This document shows, piece after piece, positions 48,340 to 59,356 of a stretch of 64,000 nucleotides of DNA (positions are counted from its first letter, which is position 1; every line of letters begins with the position of its first letter). The DNA comes from Acanthosepion lycidas (lineage: Eukaryota; Mollusca; Cephalopoda; Sepiida; Sepiidae). The DNA lies in assembly GCA_963932145.1 (NCBI GenBank), contig OZ010613.1, forward strand, positions 37,474,976-37,538,975, given 5' to 3'. Under the pieces are notes generated by a model, which was not told where the DNA came from, did not search any database, and worked only from the letters and a program-made list of their open reading frames with translations. Position numbers and translations under genes: made by a program.

Positions 48340-51020
48340 GCCCCAAAATAGCACCCCATCAAAAAAGGTTATGTGACTATTGAAATGTTCCCAACTCCAA
48401 TACCAAAAATAGTAAACAGAACAATAGAGCCTGATATAATTCAAAATAAATGTTCAAATAAATTATCATTTTCTCAGTCATTGTCTTGTAGAACCAGACT
48501 AATGTTGTTGCAGTTAGTGCCCCTACAATCACTGTGAGACCATGTTTCCAACAAAAGCAGATGTTTGTCCTGCAAGGACTCTTGGACAAAATATTGCACT
48601 TAGAACACACACAAACTTCAGTAGTTCCTCACAAGCAGGATCTAGATTGGTAAGAACTGAGGTTAAAGTACCATTTCTCATTTCCCAACCCCATTTGCAA
48701 GAATCAAGTTGGCAATGACCTAATGTCTTCCAAACCGTAACTTGAAGATAGACATGGAGATTATGGAACAAAGCTGACTGTTAATTTGGAAGCAGTCTTT
48801 CAGGCTGTAACTTTGTCAATGTTGCTGAATGCACCATGTACCTGAGGGGGTTCAATACATCTGGTTTTTCCTCCATAGATATTGAGAAAAATCAGCAACC
48901 CCATAGATGCAACTTGGGCAGAAGAAATTGCATCAGTTAAAGTAGTGAAAGAAGACTGTCATATCCACCCCCCCATGTTTTGCAGAACATAGGAGATTGT
49001 CTTCTCTGCAATTTCATGGATGCTGAGCAGCTTCTTCATCTTTTCCAATTTTTTTCCCTTGGAACACATAGATATCAGCCATGTCTGAGGAAAATTAAAA
49101 GATCAAGGATGTCTGTGTCATCAGCTATTACAGTCACTAAATTTCCTTCAGTAGCTAGTTTGTTTCAGAAACAATGTCAGTGTCTCCTTCACTTTGGACC
49201 ACTCGATGACCATCTGCTTCCAAGGAATGACAAATTGATCTTTGTTCTTGTTTGGGAGGAAGTTTTTGATACAACAATTTGCAATCCAACTTTCAATTTG
49301 TATGTTAGCTGAAGTCTAAGCTGCTCTTCATTGATGTTTATAGTTGTTATGGACAGTCCTGCATAACCATCAAAATGATGGTTGATGGCCTGTCCTTAGC
49401 CTTCATGTAGCTCAGGTACTCTGCAACCATGTCACTGTCTGTCAGCCTCGGCAACCGCTTCACTCAGTGAAGAGCACCTCCATCTAAAATGAACATTGTG
49501 TCAGTGGCTGAGATTCAGGTATGTAAATGGTCAGATGTTTCAGCACAGCTTTGTCTTTCTCATTTGGAAATTCTTAAAAATTGATCTTGGAAATGGAATG
49601 AGTTAAAACTTAAAGAACAGTCATTTTTTGGCATCTTTCCAGTAGAACAACCAGCCTTGAAAAGAGAGCATTAGGGTTAGCATGAACATTTTGACCATCA
49701 ATCTTTACACATTTGTCCAGCTCAACAAGTGAATGCAATTTGGACCTTTTTTTCATTGCGCTCTCTAAAACGTTCATGTTGTCAGGCCTTTTCTGAATAG
49801 TGACCAATCTCCTCAATGATATCACGATTGATTCCAGGATTATCAGATGCTGTCAAACCAGATGGTACTGTCGTAGTTCTAACTGGCTTGGGTCAAAGGG
49901 GTTGTACTGAGAGATCAAACTGAAGACCAGTCAATATCAACAAGATCTCTTTTCCAACATGTGCTAGTCAGCTCTGCTTGCTGGTTTTGTGGATAAGACT
50001 GGTGCAGGTGGGCATGCTTTACACCCACATCAATCTCCCTGATTCCGTAAACTCTTGTCCCCTAGTTAACCCACCTCTGCTGAATCTGTATCTGTTGTAA
50101 AGTGATGTTTATCTGTTTGGAATGAGAACTCAGAGCTGAGTTCGAATCCTAGTTGAGTTCATTATATTCACTTATGCACAAATACCCTTGGGAAAGGTAT
50201 GCATCCATCTCTTCTCCCAACTAAGGGTTGAATAGCAGGACCGACCAAGTTCTTTAACCTTGGTTGGCAACCAGTCTACTGCAGGAAGAAAAAGCAACCT
50301 ACTGTGGGAAAAATTTTCTACCTCATATATCGAAAGATACATGATTATTCAAGCATGTATCACATGTGGCACTTAATTGACTGAATGTAGAGTAAAGAGT
50401 ACACCCCCAGTGACTATAAACTCATCCAATACTATAGAGTTCCATGGTATGAGGCCGAAAGTAGTTGTATTGGAGTCAGTCTTCATACTAAAATACAGGT
50501 GTTGTGGCAATAGCCTAAGAATTGCATATGAAGAATACTTTAACTACGTTATACCAAGTACAAATGTGTGCTATAGCAATAACCCTATAATAGGAATTTA
50601 TAATAGATCTCCTCATCACTTATTCAATAATAAGTTCAGTTGACAAGCCATCAACAGTCACTGTGTTGGACAGAATGAAATCAGTACTGTTGATGCAGCC
50701 AAGGATGTTTTTTCAAACAATTCTAGTATCCATTGTAGGTAAAATTGTGCACTCTTTGCATAATTGAAATTCTCAGTTTCTGCAAATAAATTTAGCATCT
50801 GCCCCACCACCACAAGATGAAAATTTCAACCCTGTTCATTTGGTAGGAATAAACAACAGAAGTATGTCAATGTACTCAATGTAGGCCAGCCATAACTTTG
50901 CTGCTCTTGATTTACTCCTGAGTTCATGCATCAGTTTCAAGCACTCTACAACTTCACAGAAACCTCAGTGTAGATGATAGTAACACTAACAAACCAGCAC
51001 CATTTGTAAGACTTTTTCCT
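48340..51020 (-). pseudogene. Decayed copy of a widespread uncharacterised repetitive protein gene, split by a SINE
   Basis: Minus-strand translation, with many frameshifts, gives in order: LWLAYIEYIDILLLFI and a YAKSAQFYLQWMLELFEKTS-like stretch (50920-50690); VDIDWSS and FDPSQLELRQYHL (49940-49870); VKIDGQNVHANPNALFSRLV (49700-49640); DYLSYMKAKDRPSTIIFDGY (49440-49370); VTVIADDTDILDLLIFLRHG (49135-49075); HVYLQVTVWKTLGHCQLDSC with NGTLTSVLTNLDPACEELLK (48760-48600); and CSKCNILSKSPCRTNICFCW then KHGLTVIVGA (48605-48520). I recognise this as a multi-copy arthropod/mollusc protein with a DDTD-like core and a Cys-rich C-terminus. Its function is not known to me, although such families are often transposon cargo. 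A SINE at 50095-50387 interrupts it. Confidence 0.6.
50095..50387 (+). mobile_element. tRNA-derived SINE (family A) inserted in a decayed gene copy
   Basis: B box GAGTTCGAATCCTAG near 50139, body AATACCCTTGGGAAAGGTAT and TTGGTTGGCAACCAG, 3' part CGAAAGATACATGATTATTC. It separates two parts of the repetitive protein remnant at 48340-51020 and is therefore younger. Confidence 0.75.
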
Positions 51021-51136
51021 TACCAGAACTCATTGAAACAAGTCTGAACCTAACTTCCTATCCTAGGAAAGATTGTGTAAACATATCTTGTAAGTGCACG
51101 GATGTGAATTACTTAAGATAACAAAAGAGCTTCTTT

Positions 51137-51505
51137 CTATTCTGTCCTGGGTATGATAAACTACATCTGTGTTCTGGGTAAGACAATAAACTATGTCCAA
51201 CAGCAAGGCCTCTGATCAGGAGGTTTTGAGGAGCATGGAACCACCTCTTAATTGCTGGTGTTCCCAGATGGTAGCACCTGTTAGGGTCCCAGTTATCGAT
51301 AAATAGTTGACCCCCAAACTGGGGTCACAACACTATGAAAGTGTAAAAATAGGTTTTAATACCAGAAATACTTTGTAAAAAAAAAAAAAAAAAAAAAAAA
51401 TCATTACCAGCAATACATTTTTGAAAAATAAGATATTACCAGCGATAAAAAAAAATTGTCAGCATTAAATAACCCAATGATGTTGATATACCATAAACCA
51501 AAATA
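51137..51505 (+). mobile_element. SINE family C, 5'-truncated
   Basis: Same body and tail as 40325-40920: GTGTTCTGGGTAAGACAATA, CAACAGCAAGGCCTCTGATC, CCTGTTAGGGTCCCAG, ACCAGAAATACTTTGTAAAA, degenerate ACCAGC repeats, GTTGATATACCATAAACC. Confidence 0.7.
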
Positions 51506-51515
51506 TTTCTATCAA

Positions 51516-51547
<32 letters not shown>

Positions 51548-51548
<1 letters not shown>

Positions 51549-51675
51549 GTGATTTTCTAAGCTTGGCTTAGATGTGGCACAAGGCAGAAAGTATGGGGCA
51601 CCCAGTGAGGATCGAACTCACTACTAAGTCATAATTGATTTAGCAAGACAAGCTTTCTAACCATTACACCACAGC
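51548..51675 (-). mobile_element. Short tRNA-derived SINE (family B), antisense
   Basis: AGCTTGGCTTAGATGTGGCA, GGATCGAACTCACTAC and CTAACCATTACACCACAG. It directly follows a TA microsatellite. Confidence 0.7.
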
Positions 51676-52399
51676 TATCTATCTATCCAATCCAATCCTT
51701 GCAAGAACTCTGTGATTAGGAATACAAGATGGATATTCAGATTTCTTTAACTGGTATTGCAGAATAGCATTCCTCTTAGAACCCAAACATCACAAAATAT
51801 GTTGGTCGCATAAATGGTACATGAAAACTTAAAATACAGCCATTAAACAAAATTCTTGTATTTCTTACCATTCATTCTGGGTTGTTCACTCTTGGTTTTT
51901 CACTTCACTGATCCAGAATAGTTCAGATAAAGTACATGTTCAAATCAGTCTCTCTATTAGCTAATACTAAGTGATCTATAAAAATATAAAGCAGTTACAG
52001 ATTATATTGTACAATTGGGGAATCATGACCTCAACTAATAAACATTAGTAATTGACATCATAATGTTCCAATAATTTGTAAGACACATTCAAAATGACAT
52101 GTGCATGAAAACCTCTTGCAAGTGTAAACTATTCAAATAGCTTAGAACCATGTTTCAAGTATCTGTGGTGCTCAAAAAAAAAAAAAAAAAAAAAAATTCT
52201 CCAAGGTGTATATGAGGGGAGTTTTTATTTTCTTGCAAGTTATATAATTCCACTTCCAATAATAGGAAACATGTCATGGAAACATCTTTTCCCAGGAACA
52301 CCTTATATTCACTCTCAATCAACCTGACTAGTTTAGCACACTGCATTATTAATATTACTTCAGTATCCATCTATATTTCTGGGATATTATGTAAACTAT

Positions 52400-52560
52400 T
52401 TACGTTATTCGGACTATTGTCCTCATCTTGTTGCCATATTTATCACAACGTTTCAGCTGTTGTATGCTCTGGCCTTCTTCAGGTGGTTGGAATGTCATAC
52501 TGAACCCTTTATTTTACTCGCTGGGATAGACTGTTCTAGTTCCATGTGCCATGTCTAATG
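52400..52560 (-). repeat. Dispersed hammerhead-like repeat
   Basis: Minus strand CACCTGAAGAAGGCCAGAG followed by ACAACAGCTGAAACGTTGTG. Position 7 of the hammerhead core tolerates substitution, so CTGAAGA is compatible with the consensus. Confidence 0.4.
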
Positions 52561-53172
52561 GATGTCGGTTATCAGTTATCTCCTGTTAATTCCCCTCTCC
52601 AAGTTCTCCACTGATTTAACCAGGCATTTTTGGGTCTTGTCACTGGATCTAACACCTTTATCCACTGTGCCATGTGACCTTGAGTACATCTGATTAAGAA
52701 TTTCTGGGTATTATAAACCTGATGTCTTCAGCAATCATGTTTTTTACCAGTGCTCATATTGCAATTTTTCAGTTTGACATTCTAACCAAAATTTTTTCAT
52801 CTAAATCAAATGTAATTCAAAACTTTTTTACCTAGATGAAGAGGATAAAATATTGAACTTTCTTTCCTGACTCTTGTATGAACTGTAATATTTCTTACCT
52901 GTCTAATAATTTGTATTTAAAAAAAAAAAAAATCAAAGCTTTTACATCCAGGTATAAGTTAGCATCTACTTCAGAAGATGCAATACTTGTTTTATTTTAA
53001 ACAGGGCTTCCTTTTATTTTTGTTGGTAAAGTTTCAGCTTCCTTTTGCAAAATCCATTCTTTTCCGTCTGCCGTCTGAAGCAGATCTTGAAGAGGTGATA
53101 TTCATTATAATGCTTAATCATTCACACCTTATTCAGGTGAATATTGAGTAATTTTGGTCTTTACTTTTACAG

Positions 53173-53340
53173 ACACGGCTTCAAATCAAGAACTTATTTA
53201 CCGACTTAGGAGATGGAAAAATTCTTATGAAGCTTCTGGAAATTATTTCTGGAGAAAAAGTTGGTAAACCAAACAAGGGACTTATTAGAGTGCAGAAAGT
53301 GGAGAATGTCTTAAAATGCTTGACTTTTTTGAAATCTAAA
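53173..53340 (+). CDS. Beta-type spectrin (probably beta-heavy), second coding exon: body of CH domain 1
   Basis: This exon encodes 56 residues with no interruption. It contains LFTDLGDGKILMKLLEIISG followed by EKVGKPNKG and VENVLKCLTFLKSK, which is the core of spectrin CH1 (consensus DLYxDLxDGxxLxxLLExxSGExLxxPxxGxxRxHxxENVxxALxFLxxx). It is preceded by TTTACTTTTACAG (acceptor ending 53172) and followed by the donor GTAAGTAC at 53341. Both ends are phase 0, so it joins the 34881-34985 exon in frame and gives the expected continuous helix TKWANSFLEK-TRLQIKNLF. The next expected segment, an IGxxDIVDGN-like motif, was not seen by eye between 53341 and 64000, so the following intron probably exceeds 10.6 kb. 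Codon use and lack of stops indicate a live gene rather than a retrocopy. Confidence 0.9.
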
Positions 53341-53539
53341 GTAAGTACTATTACTTATATTATTATAACATGTTACTAACACAGCATACTTTGCTTCATT
53401 TTTGTTTTTTTTTTCTAAATCTTGGTTTATATTTGAGATAATATTAAGTCTATAAACTTTTATTTAAATTGTTTATTTCATTAATGGCCTTCTTTAAAAA
53501 TTTCTGCTAGATTACCCTTAAAGATTATTTACATTCAGG

Positions 53540-53700
53540 TTCTTTTCCTCATTTTTCTTATCACAGTTTCAGCAGTTCTACCCTCTGTCATTTTTCAGGG
53601 GTTTTTCAGTGTAGGTAACCTTCAGAGAATTTCAAATTTTAGGTTTAAGGCTCCAAGTTCAAGATTGTCTCCTGGGACAATAGTGGATTAAAATATTGAT
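53540..53700 (-). repeat. Dispersed hammerhead-like repeat, diverged
   Basis: Minus strand CCCTGAAAAATGACAGAGGG and CTGCTGAAACTGTGATAA. The flank to the right (TTTAAGGCTCCAAGTTC) is shared with 56950. Confidence 0.35.
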
Positions 53701-54007
53701 TCATCAATTTGGTGACAGTAACTGAATTCAATCCCTACACTGGGTAGTGCAAACAATAATTGAACAGTACTAAATAAGAAAGACAAGATATACTGAAATA
53801 TGGACAGTAAAATGAGACTAATCTTAGTAGATTAAATAAAGTTTAGTTTTAAATTCCCTAAATGTCTCAAGATTACTAGAGACCTGAAAATGGCTGGATA
53901 GTACATTGGCTGAAATGTGATAACAGATATTGAAAATAGTTCAAGTATAAAGGTCATCTCAGATATTCCAATTAGCCTTAGAGAGTAATTTTTTTTTTTT
54001 TTTTTTT

Positions 54008-54540
54008 TTTAATCATTTCATCCCAAGCAAGGCAATAAAGCCACTAAAACACAAGGGGTTACTGAGTGAAAGAATAAGAAAAAAGAAACATTAAAGAGCA
54101 ATAAAAAGAGGAATGAAAAAGACAGTAAACAATGATTGACATCGCATTGAAATTTTTGAACATCAAAGTTGGCTGAAAAGCATGGAGCTGGGAGAGAGTT
54201 TGACAAGTGAGAAACTGTTACCATTATATCAACTGTAAATTGATGTGACCTAGCTGCCAATCTAGTACTGAACTTAAATTCATAAGTCTAGGTACTATAG
54301 CAGAAAGTTCATCAGAACAATTACCATGAAAGTATTTCTGGAAAAGGCACAGGGAAGCTACATTAGAGTTGGGAAAGTGACTGAAGCAAAGATGCCTGGC
54401 TAGGACCAATAAAATTGCAGAATCTTTAGATTTTATCAAGAATCTCTAAACATATAGCAAGAGCACTAGACCATTTGTGGCAGCAATATTCAAAGCAAGG
54501 ATGAATGGTAGACTTATAAATATGTAAGATAGATTCTGGA
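54008..54540 (-). pseudogene. CR1-like LINE 3' end, antisense
   Basis: Starts with the complement of the family terminus directly behind a T run (53989-54010), so the element carried a poly(A) tail. Coding remnants read NFDVQKFQCDVNHCLLSFSF, RLAARSHQFTVDI and NVASLCLFQKYFHGNCSDEL. Frameshifted, in the second spectrin intron. Confidence 0.65.
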
Positions 54541-56149
54541 GATAATTTTTTTCCTTGCCATTCATTTTCTCAATCTTTTTGTTGAAAAAAAAGTCAATTC
54601 AGAAATTACAGGAGCATGAGTAAGTATTGGTAACTTTAAATTTTTTTCATTTAAATCAAATGTGTACAAGTGTATTGACAAAGGTTGGACATTTTTCTAA
54701 AATTTGATTTGAATCTACTTATATATGGTCAATAGGAAATATTGATGGCAAAGTTCAGAATAGTCTTTTGATCTATGTTTATGTATGATTATTATATGGT
54801 TATGACCATGAATACAACTAATGAAGTAAAATGAGTCTAATTGTGTTATGGGTTAAATGAACTACAATTGTTTGACTAAAAATCAGGAATTGTTGTGCTT
54901 ATTCTTTGTTACATTAACCAACAGTTCAATTCTCAGCTCGGACCAAAAGTCCATCTAATTTTAATGTATCACAAAATCAAGATCCTAGCCTTAAAAAAAA
55001 ATAATTTTATATTGATGCTGTTAAACTTAGATGTAACATATTGCCAAGAAAGATTTGTAAAAGCTCGACTTCCATATATCTGCATTTAAAACATGAAGGG
55101 AAGGGGGCTTTCACTTTGTATTAAGCAAGGTAATGTAGCAATTAATGACTTAAGCAGAATTGTACATATATCTTTTTACAAAAAGATAATTTGATTCTTT
55201 TATTTTTTTCTATTGATCCAAACAGGGTAAGCTGCAGAATCTATATTGTGTATTTATTACTATTACAAAATTGGCTTGTTTCAAACAAAGTTATTCAGAT
55301 TTTACTTTCAACACAGGTGTAACTTATATTTTAAAATCTTTTTTTCCTAAAGATATAGAAGACATTGTATCTTTTTGGCATAAGATCTACTTCCCCCACC
55401 ACCAATGCCATATTAATGGCTCAAAAATATCTCTTGGATCATATGAAAGTATGGAGCAGGCTAACATCTAAAACACTAAGCTATAGTCTTTATTTTGCCA
55501 AGTTAAATTTTGGTTTCAGATGCTGATCTTGATTTTCCAGGAAATGAGCTTGATGCTGCACAAGCCAAGAAGCCAATACTTCCTGTTATTATAATCGTAA
55601 TTTGAAACGTTAGACAAGTGAGAGTGATGCTGAACAAGTCTTGTATGTTATTGACTCGGATATACTTACTGATGTCAATTCAGTTTGATAACTTTTCATT
55701 CATCAGGACTTTAGATAAGAATGATTACAGAAAGTTTATTGTATCAAAAACTATTTCCTGTTAATACAATCATTTTTATTGATAATTTTGAGACCTGAAA
55801 CTCATTGACATTGATAAGTATCAAACTCTATTTCTGATTTAATTTCTCACATCAAACACTTTATTGGCAGAAATTCTATATACTTTGATATACATAAATA
55901 TAATTTTAATTTTTAATTTGAATAATAAATATAATTTTATGTCTATCAATTGCTAGCATTATTTAATTATAATCTGTATATAACACTGACTCAAGTTATG
56001 ATCTGTAGATAGTAATGTTGTGCAAGCCTCCTTTATTATATTGCTCAAAATGAAGTTTGACCTTGATAATAAATAGATAATTCAACATTGAATAACTTGA
56101 AAAAGGTTGATATGCCATAAACCAAACTTGATATTGATAGTCTGTAAAA

Positions 56150-56470
56150 GCATAAAATGATTCTTGTCCCTGGCACACTAAAATTGTAGATATGATTGCC
56201 ATATTGAATACTGGTGAGACATGGGTCCTGCAGATAGTGGACAGCAACTGTCATCCTTACAATGACTGGACCATGATATGCTGGATACATGGTATGTCCA
56301 CTGAGGATTAGGTCAGGCTCTGTTCTGAAGAAACTAGTCTTTGATGTCGTTGAGTCACTGTTTTGCAGCCATAGACTACATTGGTCTGGTCATGTTGAGT
56401 ATAGTGAGGACCTATGAAACTGCCCTATGAAGTGACAGTTGAGGGCAGCAGAGAAAGAAAATTGTCCAAA
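56150..56470 (+). pseudogene. Non-LTR RT C-terminal fragment, different LINE family
   Basis: The plus strand encodes GETWVLQIVDSN, NDWTMICWIHGMSTED and then, across frames, a SLF-RRLHWSGHVEYSEDL-like stretch. This resembles the common invertebrate LINE tail MIRWICGVSTED...LRWFGHVER. Multiple stops. Clade not assigned. Confidence 0.55.
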
Positions 56471-56839
56471 ATAACTTTGGGGGATGTTTTTTTTTGTTTT
56501 TTGTTTTTTAATGACGGGGAAAATTGGGTCAAGGCATAGCTGGTGCTCATGACTAGCATATGTGGGGAGGTAAACTGAGATATACAAGGATCCACCTTGC
56601 TTTGTGGAAGATTAATCATGGTTCTCACTCAACAAGAGATATGGCTAAACAAAAATAACTTTTGTTGCATTACTGAAACTCAAATGTATAAAACCCTGTT
56701 CATAACAATGGTGAAAATCCAATGAAAATAATTTTCAGGAGACATGTATTTCACTTGGTAATAACACTAGTGTTTAACATAAAGAGAAGATAAACCTAAA
56801 ATAAACTATTGTGTGTGATCACTCCTACACACTTTACAT

Positions 56840-57010
56840 TTATACTATTTTCCTAATATTTACTTTAACAATGTTTTAGCTGTTGTGACCACTGACTTTC
56901 TTCAGGTGTCAATGTGGTAACCTTGTGGGCATTTCTAACATAAATTCTTCAGTTTAAGGTTCCAAGTTCTGGACCCAAGTTTGACACAGAATGTCACAAT
57001 AGAATATTTT
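56840..57010 (-). repeat. Dispersed hammerhead-like repeat, diverged
   Basis: Minus strand CACCTGAAGAAAGTCAGTGG and CACAACAGCTAAAACATTG. It shares the flanking TTTAAGGTTCCAAGTTC with 53640. Confidence 0.35.
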
Positions 57011-57328
57011 ATTTTGAACCTACTGTACAGCAGAAAATGGTGACCTAGCTCAAAGGCCAAAAACTTGTGTTGCATGCTGCTTTTGGAAAGGAGGAAAAAA
57101 AATGCTGGTTCCTCACTGAATGAGGTCATGTAAATTAGCTTCTGCTGACCAAATTGTGGTTAAAGTTTCACCGAGTGGAATGGATGGCATAGAAAAGTAT
57201 GTTAATCCACTTCTCTACTCCACAAATTGAAAACCTGATAAGGGTCCACTAATCTGCTATAAAAGCAACTGACTTTTCCTACAAAAACAGGTTTTTTTGT
57301 GAGGAGGCTGCATGTGTGTACATGCAGA

Positions 57329-58608
57329 TTTGACTTCGGGTGTATGTATAAGGGGTTAGCATTAGGTTTTCTATAAGGTTGGTACGTGTTGCTCGGTAAG
57401 TCTAGGGTTACGTCGAGGAAGTTTACCTTTTTCAATTTAGGAGAGACGGTTATCTTTAAGTTTAGCTTTTTAAATTCACTAAACATAATTTTACGGATCT
57501 TTATCTTAAAGCTAGTGGAACTCCTCACCATCATGAGCATCATGAGTCATCTCTATACAGTCCGATGTCCTGGATATCAATCTCGTGGTGTGCCGTTAGG
57601 TTGTACAATATTAAAAGACCAACCAAGTCAGAAGACTCTGCAGAGTCTAGTGATCCCATAGTAATATCAAACAGGTCGTTATTATTTTTTATCCATTGCT
57701 CCCCATTATGAATGAGGACGGATTTTTTTGTGCTGAGGATTATGTCGGTTTCTTCCTTTGTCAGGTTAGAATATACAGCAGCAAAGTCCAGGGCAGTCGT
57801 AAAAAGATCCTTCGAAATTGATGGGTAGTAGTCCACGATATCGAACTGTAGTAAGGTGCAATTTGTTTTATCGTCAATATTGTTGAACCAATTGATGACA
57901 TCTTTAGTATTGATCCATAATTTTAATTTGAGTTATTTTTTTATTTTGTGAGTAATTTTTTCCAGGATCCTTTTGCTGATCTTTCCTATATCGGGTCGGG
58001 TAGGGTTAATTATCCTAGTGGTCGGGTTTTCCAGAAAGTCAGGCTTATGGTGCTTAAGGGTTATGTAACTTTCCTTTTCTGCAAGTTTGCCTACTCTATC
58101 GCTAATTTTAAATTTATCAGTTATTTTTTTACTTGCTCTGTTTATGCTGTCAACCATGTTTATGTTGTTGTTGCAAATTTTTTTTATAAGTCCTTGTTAA
58201 GTTTTTTTTAATTAAGTTTTTGTAGTCATCAACAGCCAATTTGTAGAAGTTGCCGGTTTTGTCCGACTTAACTAATATTTTGTCACAATCATTAATGCTT
58301 TTAACTATTTGGTCTAGCTGTTTTTGGAAGTGGTTTTTCTTATTTTGAAAGGAGATGTTGTTGATAAGGTTGAGTAGGTCTTTTTCAAATTCGTATAGTT
58401 GTTTGTTGAATGGTGCGACTCTTTTACTTTTAAAGCCGTAAACTTCACGTTCTTTATCGGTTAAGTTATTCCCACGAAAGTAGAAGTATGCCTTCCATCT
58501 CATCCTTCTGATTAATTCCTCTGTTTTTTGCAAAAGTTTAACGAAATAATTCTGTTTGTTTGTATGTGGAATGTTTTTCAGAGAAATCCCGAAATTAACT
58601 TTTTCCAT
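57329..58608 (-). pseudogene. Penelope-like element reverse transcriptase, decayed 5' half
   Basis: Read from 58608 down, the translation gives the PLE N-terminal domain (RWKAYFYFRGN, VYGFKSKRVAPFN, VKSDKTGNFYKL). It then gives RT motifs 1-2 (SYITLKHHKPDF and RIINPTRPDIGKISKRIL), motif A FDIVDYYPSI near 57840, motif B MGSLDSAESSDLVG, catalytic YRDD (in IGLYRDDS) near 57540, and the distal RT segment VNFLDVTLDLPSNTYQPY. The frame is broken: residues 1-152 are in one frame, a stop follows KITHKIKK near 57930, and there is a frameshift after YRDDS. The copy stops at 57329, exactly where the RT-endonuclease linker should begin. PLE proteins place the endonuclease after the RT, so the missing half is the piece at 59357-60317. 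Confidence 0.88.
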
Positions 58609-58680
58609 ATTTTTAAAGAAGTTTTTTTAAAAATAAATAAAGGTTCAGAGTGCTCGACCTTAATTCGGGAGCCAATATGT

Positions 58681-58859
58681 GTGAAAATATTGTAGAAAAT
58701 AGAAAAGAAACTGGTTTGGTAAATAATCCAAAGTTCCTTAGTATTTTTGTTATTATTTTTAAAAAATAGTGCTCGATACGAAAGTAGAGCATAAATATAA
58801 TTATTTATTTAAAAATGATTCCAACTCGCTACATAAGAGGTCTCATGTTTCAAAACAAG
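58681..58859. repeat. PLE inverted arm, left copy
   Basis: This 179-bp stretch (starting GTGAAAATATTGTAG, ending GTTTCAAAACAAG) is repeated in inverse orientation at 60316-60492 with only a few substitutions and a short indel. It lies between the EN 3' untranslated region and the RT start, where PLEs carry their pseudo-LTR. Confidence 0.9.
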
Positions 58860-59356
58860 AGCCGAAAACTTCAAAATAATATTTGAATTAACTTGAGTTA
58901 AAGTAGGCTCTGTTCCATCTTCAAGCGAAATTTTTTTTGGGAATGACTTATTTCTGAAATTTATGAGTTTTAATAGTATGGTCAGAATTGAAATCAAAAA
59001 TTTCCATGGTAACATCAAGGGCGGATTGTTTAGAATCGGCAGGGGAGGGGTGTTAATAATTTGCATCAGTATAGTTACTTTCATAGATGCCGGGTCAGGG
59101 TAAGGTGGGGGTGGCTAAATTTACGACGGAAGAAGTTTTCGCATAGTCTGGCTTGAGCGTCTACAGAGATTTATTTATTTATTTTTATTTTATTCCTTTA
59201 TTATATCTCTTTATGAAAGGGATTTGTGTATATAAAAAAGCCGTAACGTTTGTTATTTGACGACTTCATAAAGGGTTATCAGTTTTTGTAGGGTATTAAA
59301 ACTATGTATATGGGCTATGGATTTTAAAATTTATTTTATTGTATGCGTGTTTTTAG

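Larger units (their letters stand above)
34986..53172 (+). other. 18.2-kb first coding intron of the spectrin gene
   Basis: It is bounded by a GTAAGT donor and a TTTTACAG acceptor, both phase 0. The intron is filled with SINEs in both orientations, a solo LTR, a 5S-derived SINE, LINE remnants, a mariner-type MITE and microsatellites, each listed separately. No additional spectrin exon was recognised inside it. Confidence 0.8.

Noticed and set aside
57386-57661. 91-codon plus-strand open frame
   Set aside because: Antisense shadow of the PLE reverse transcriptase.
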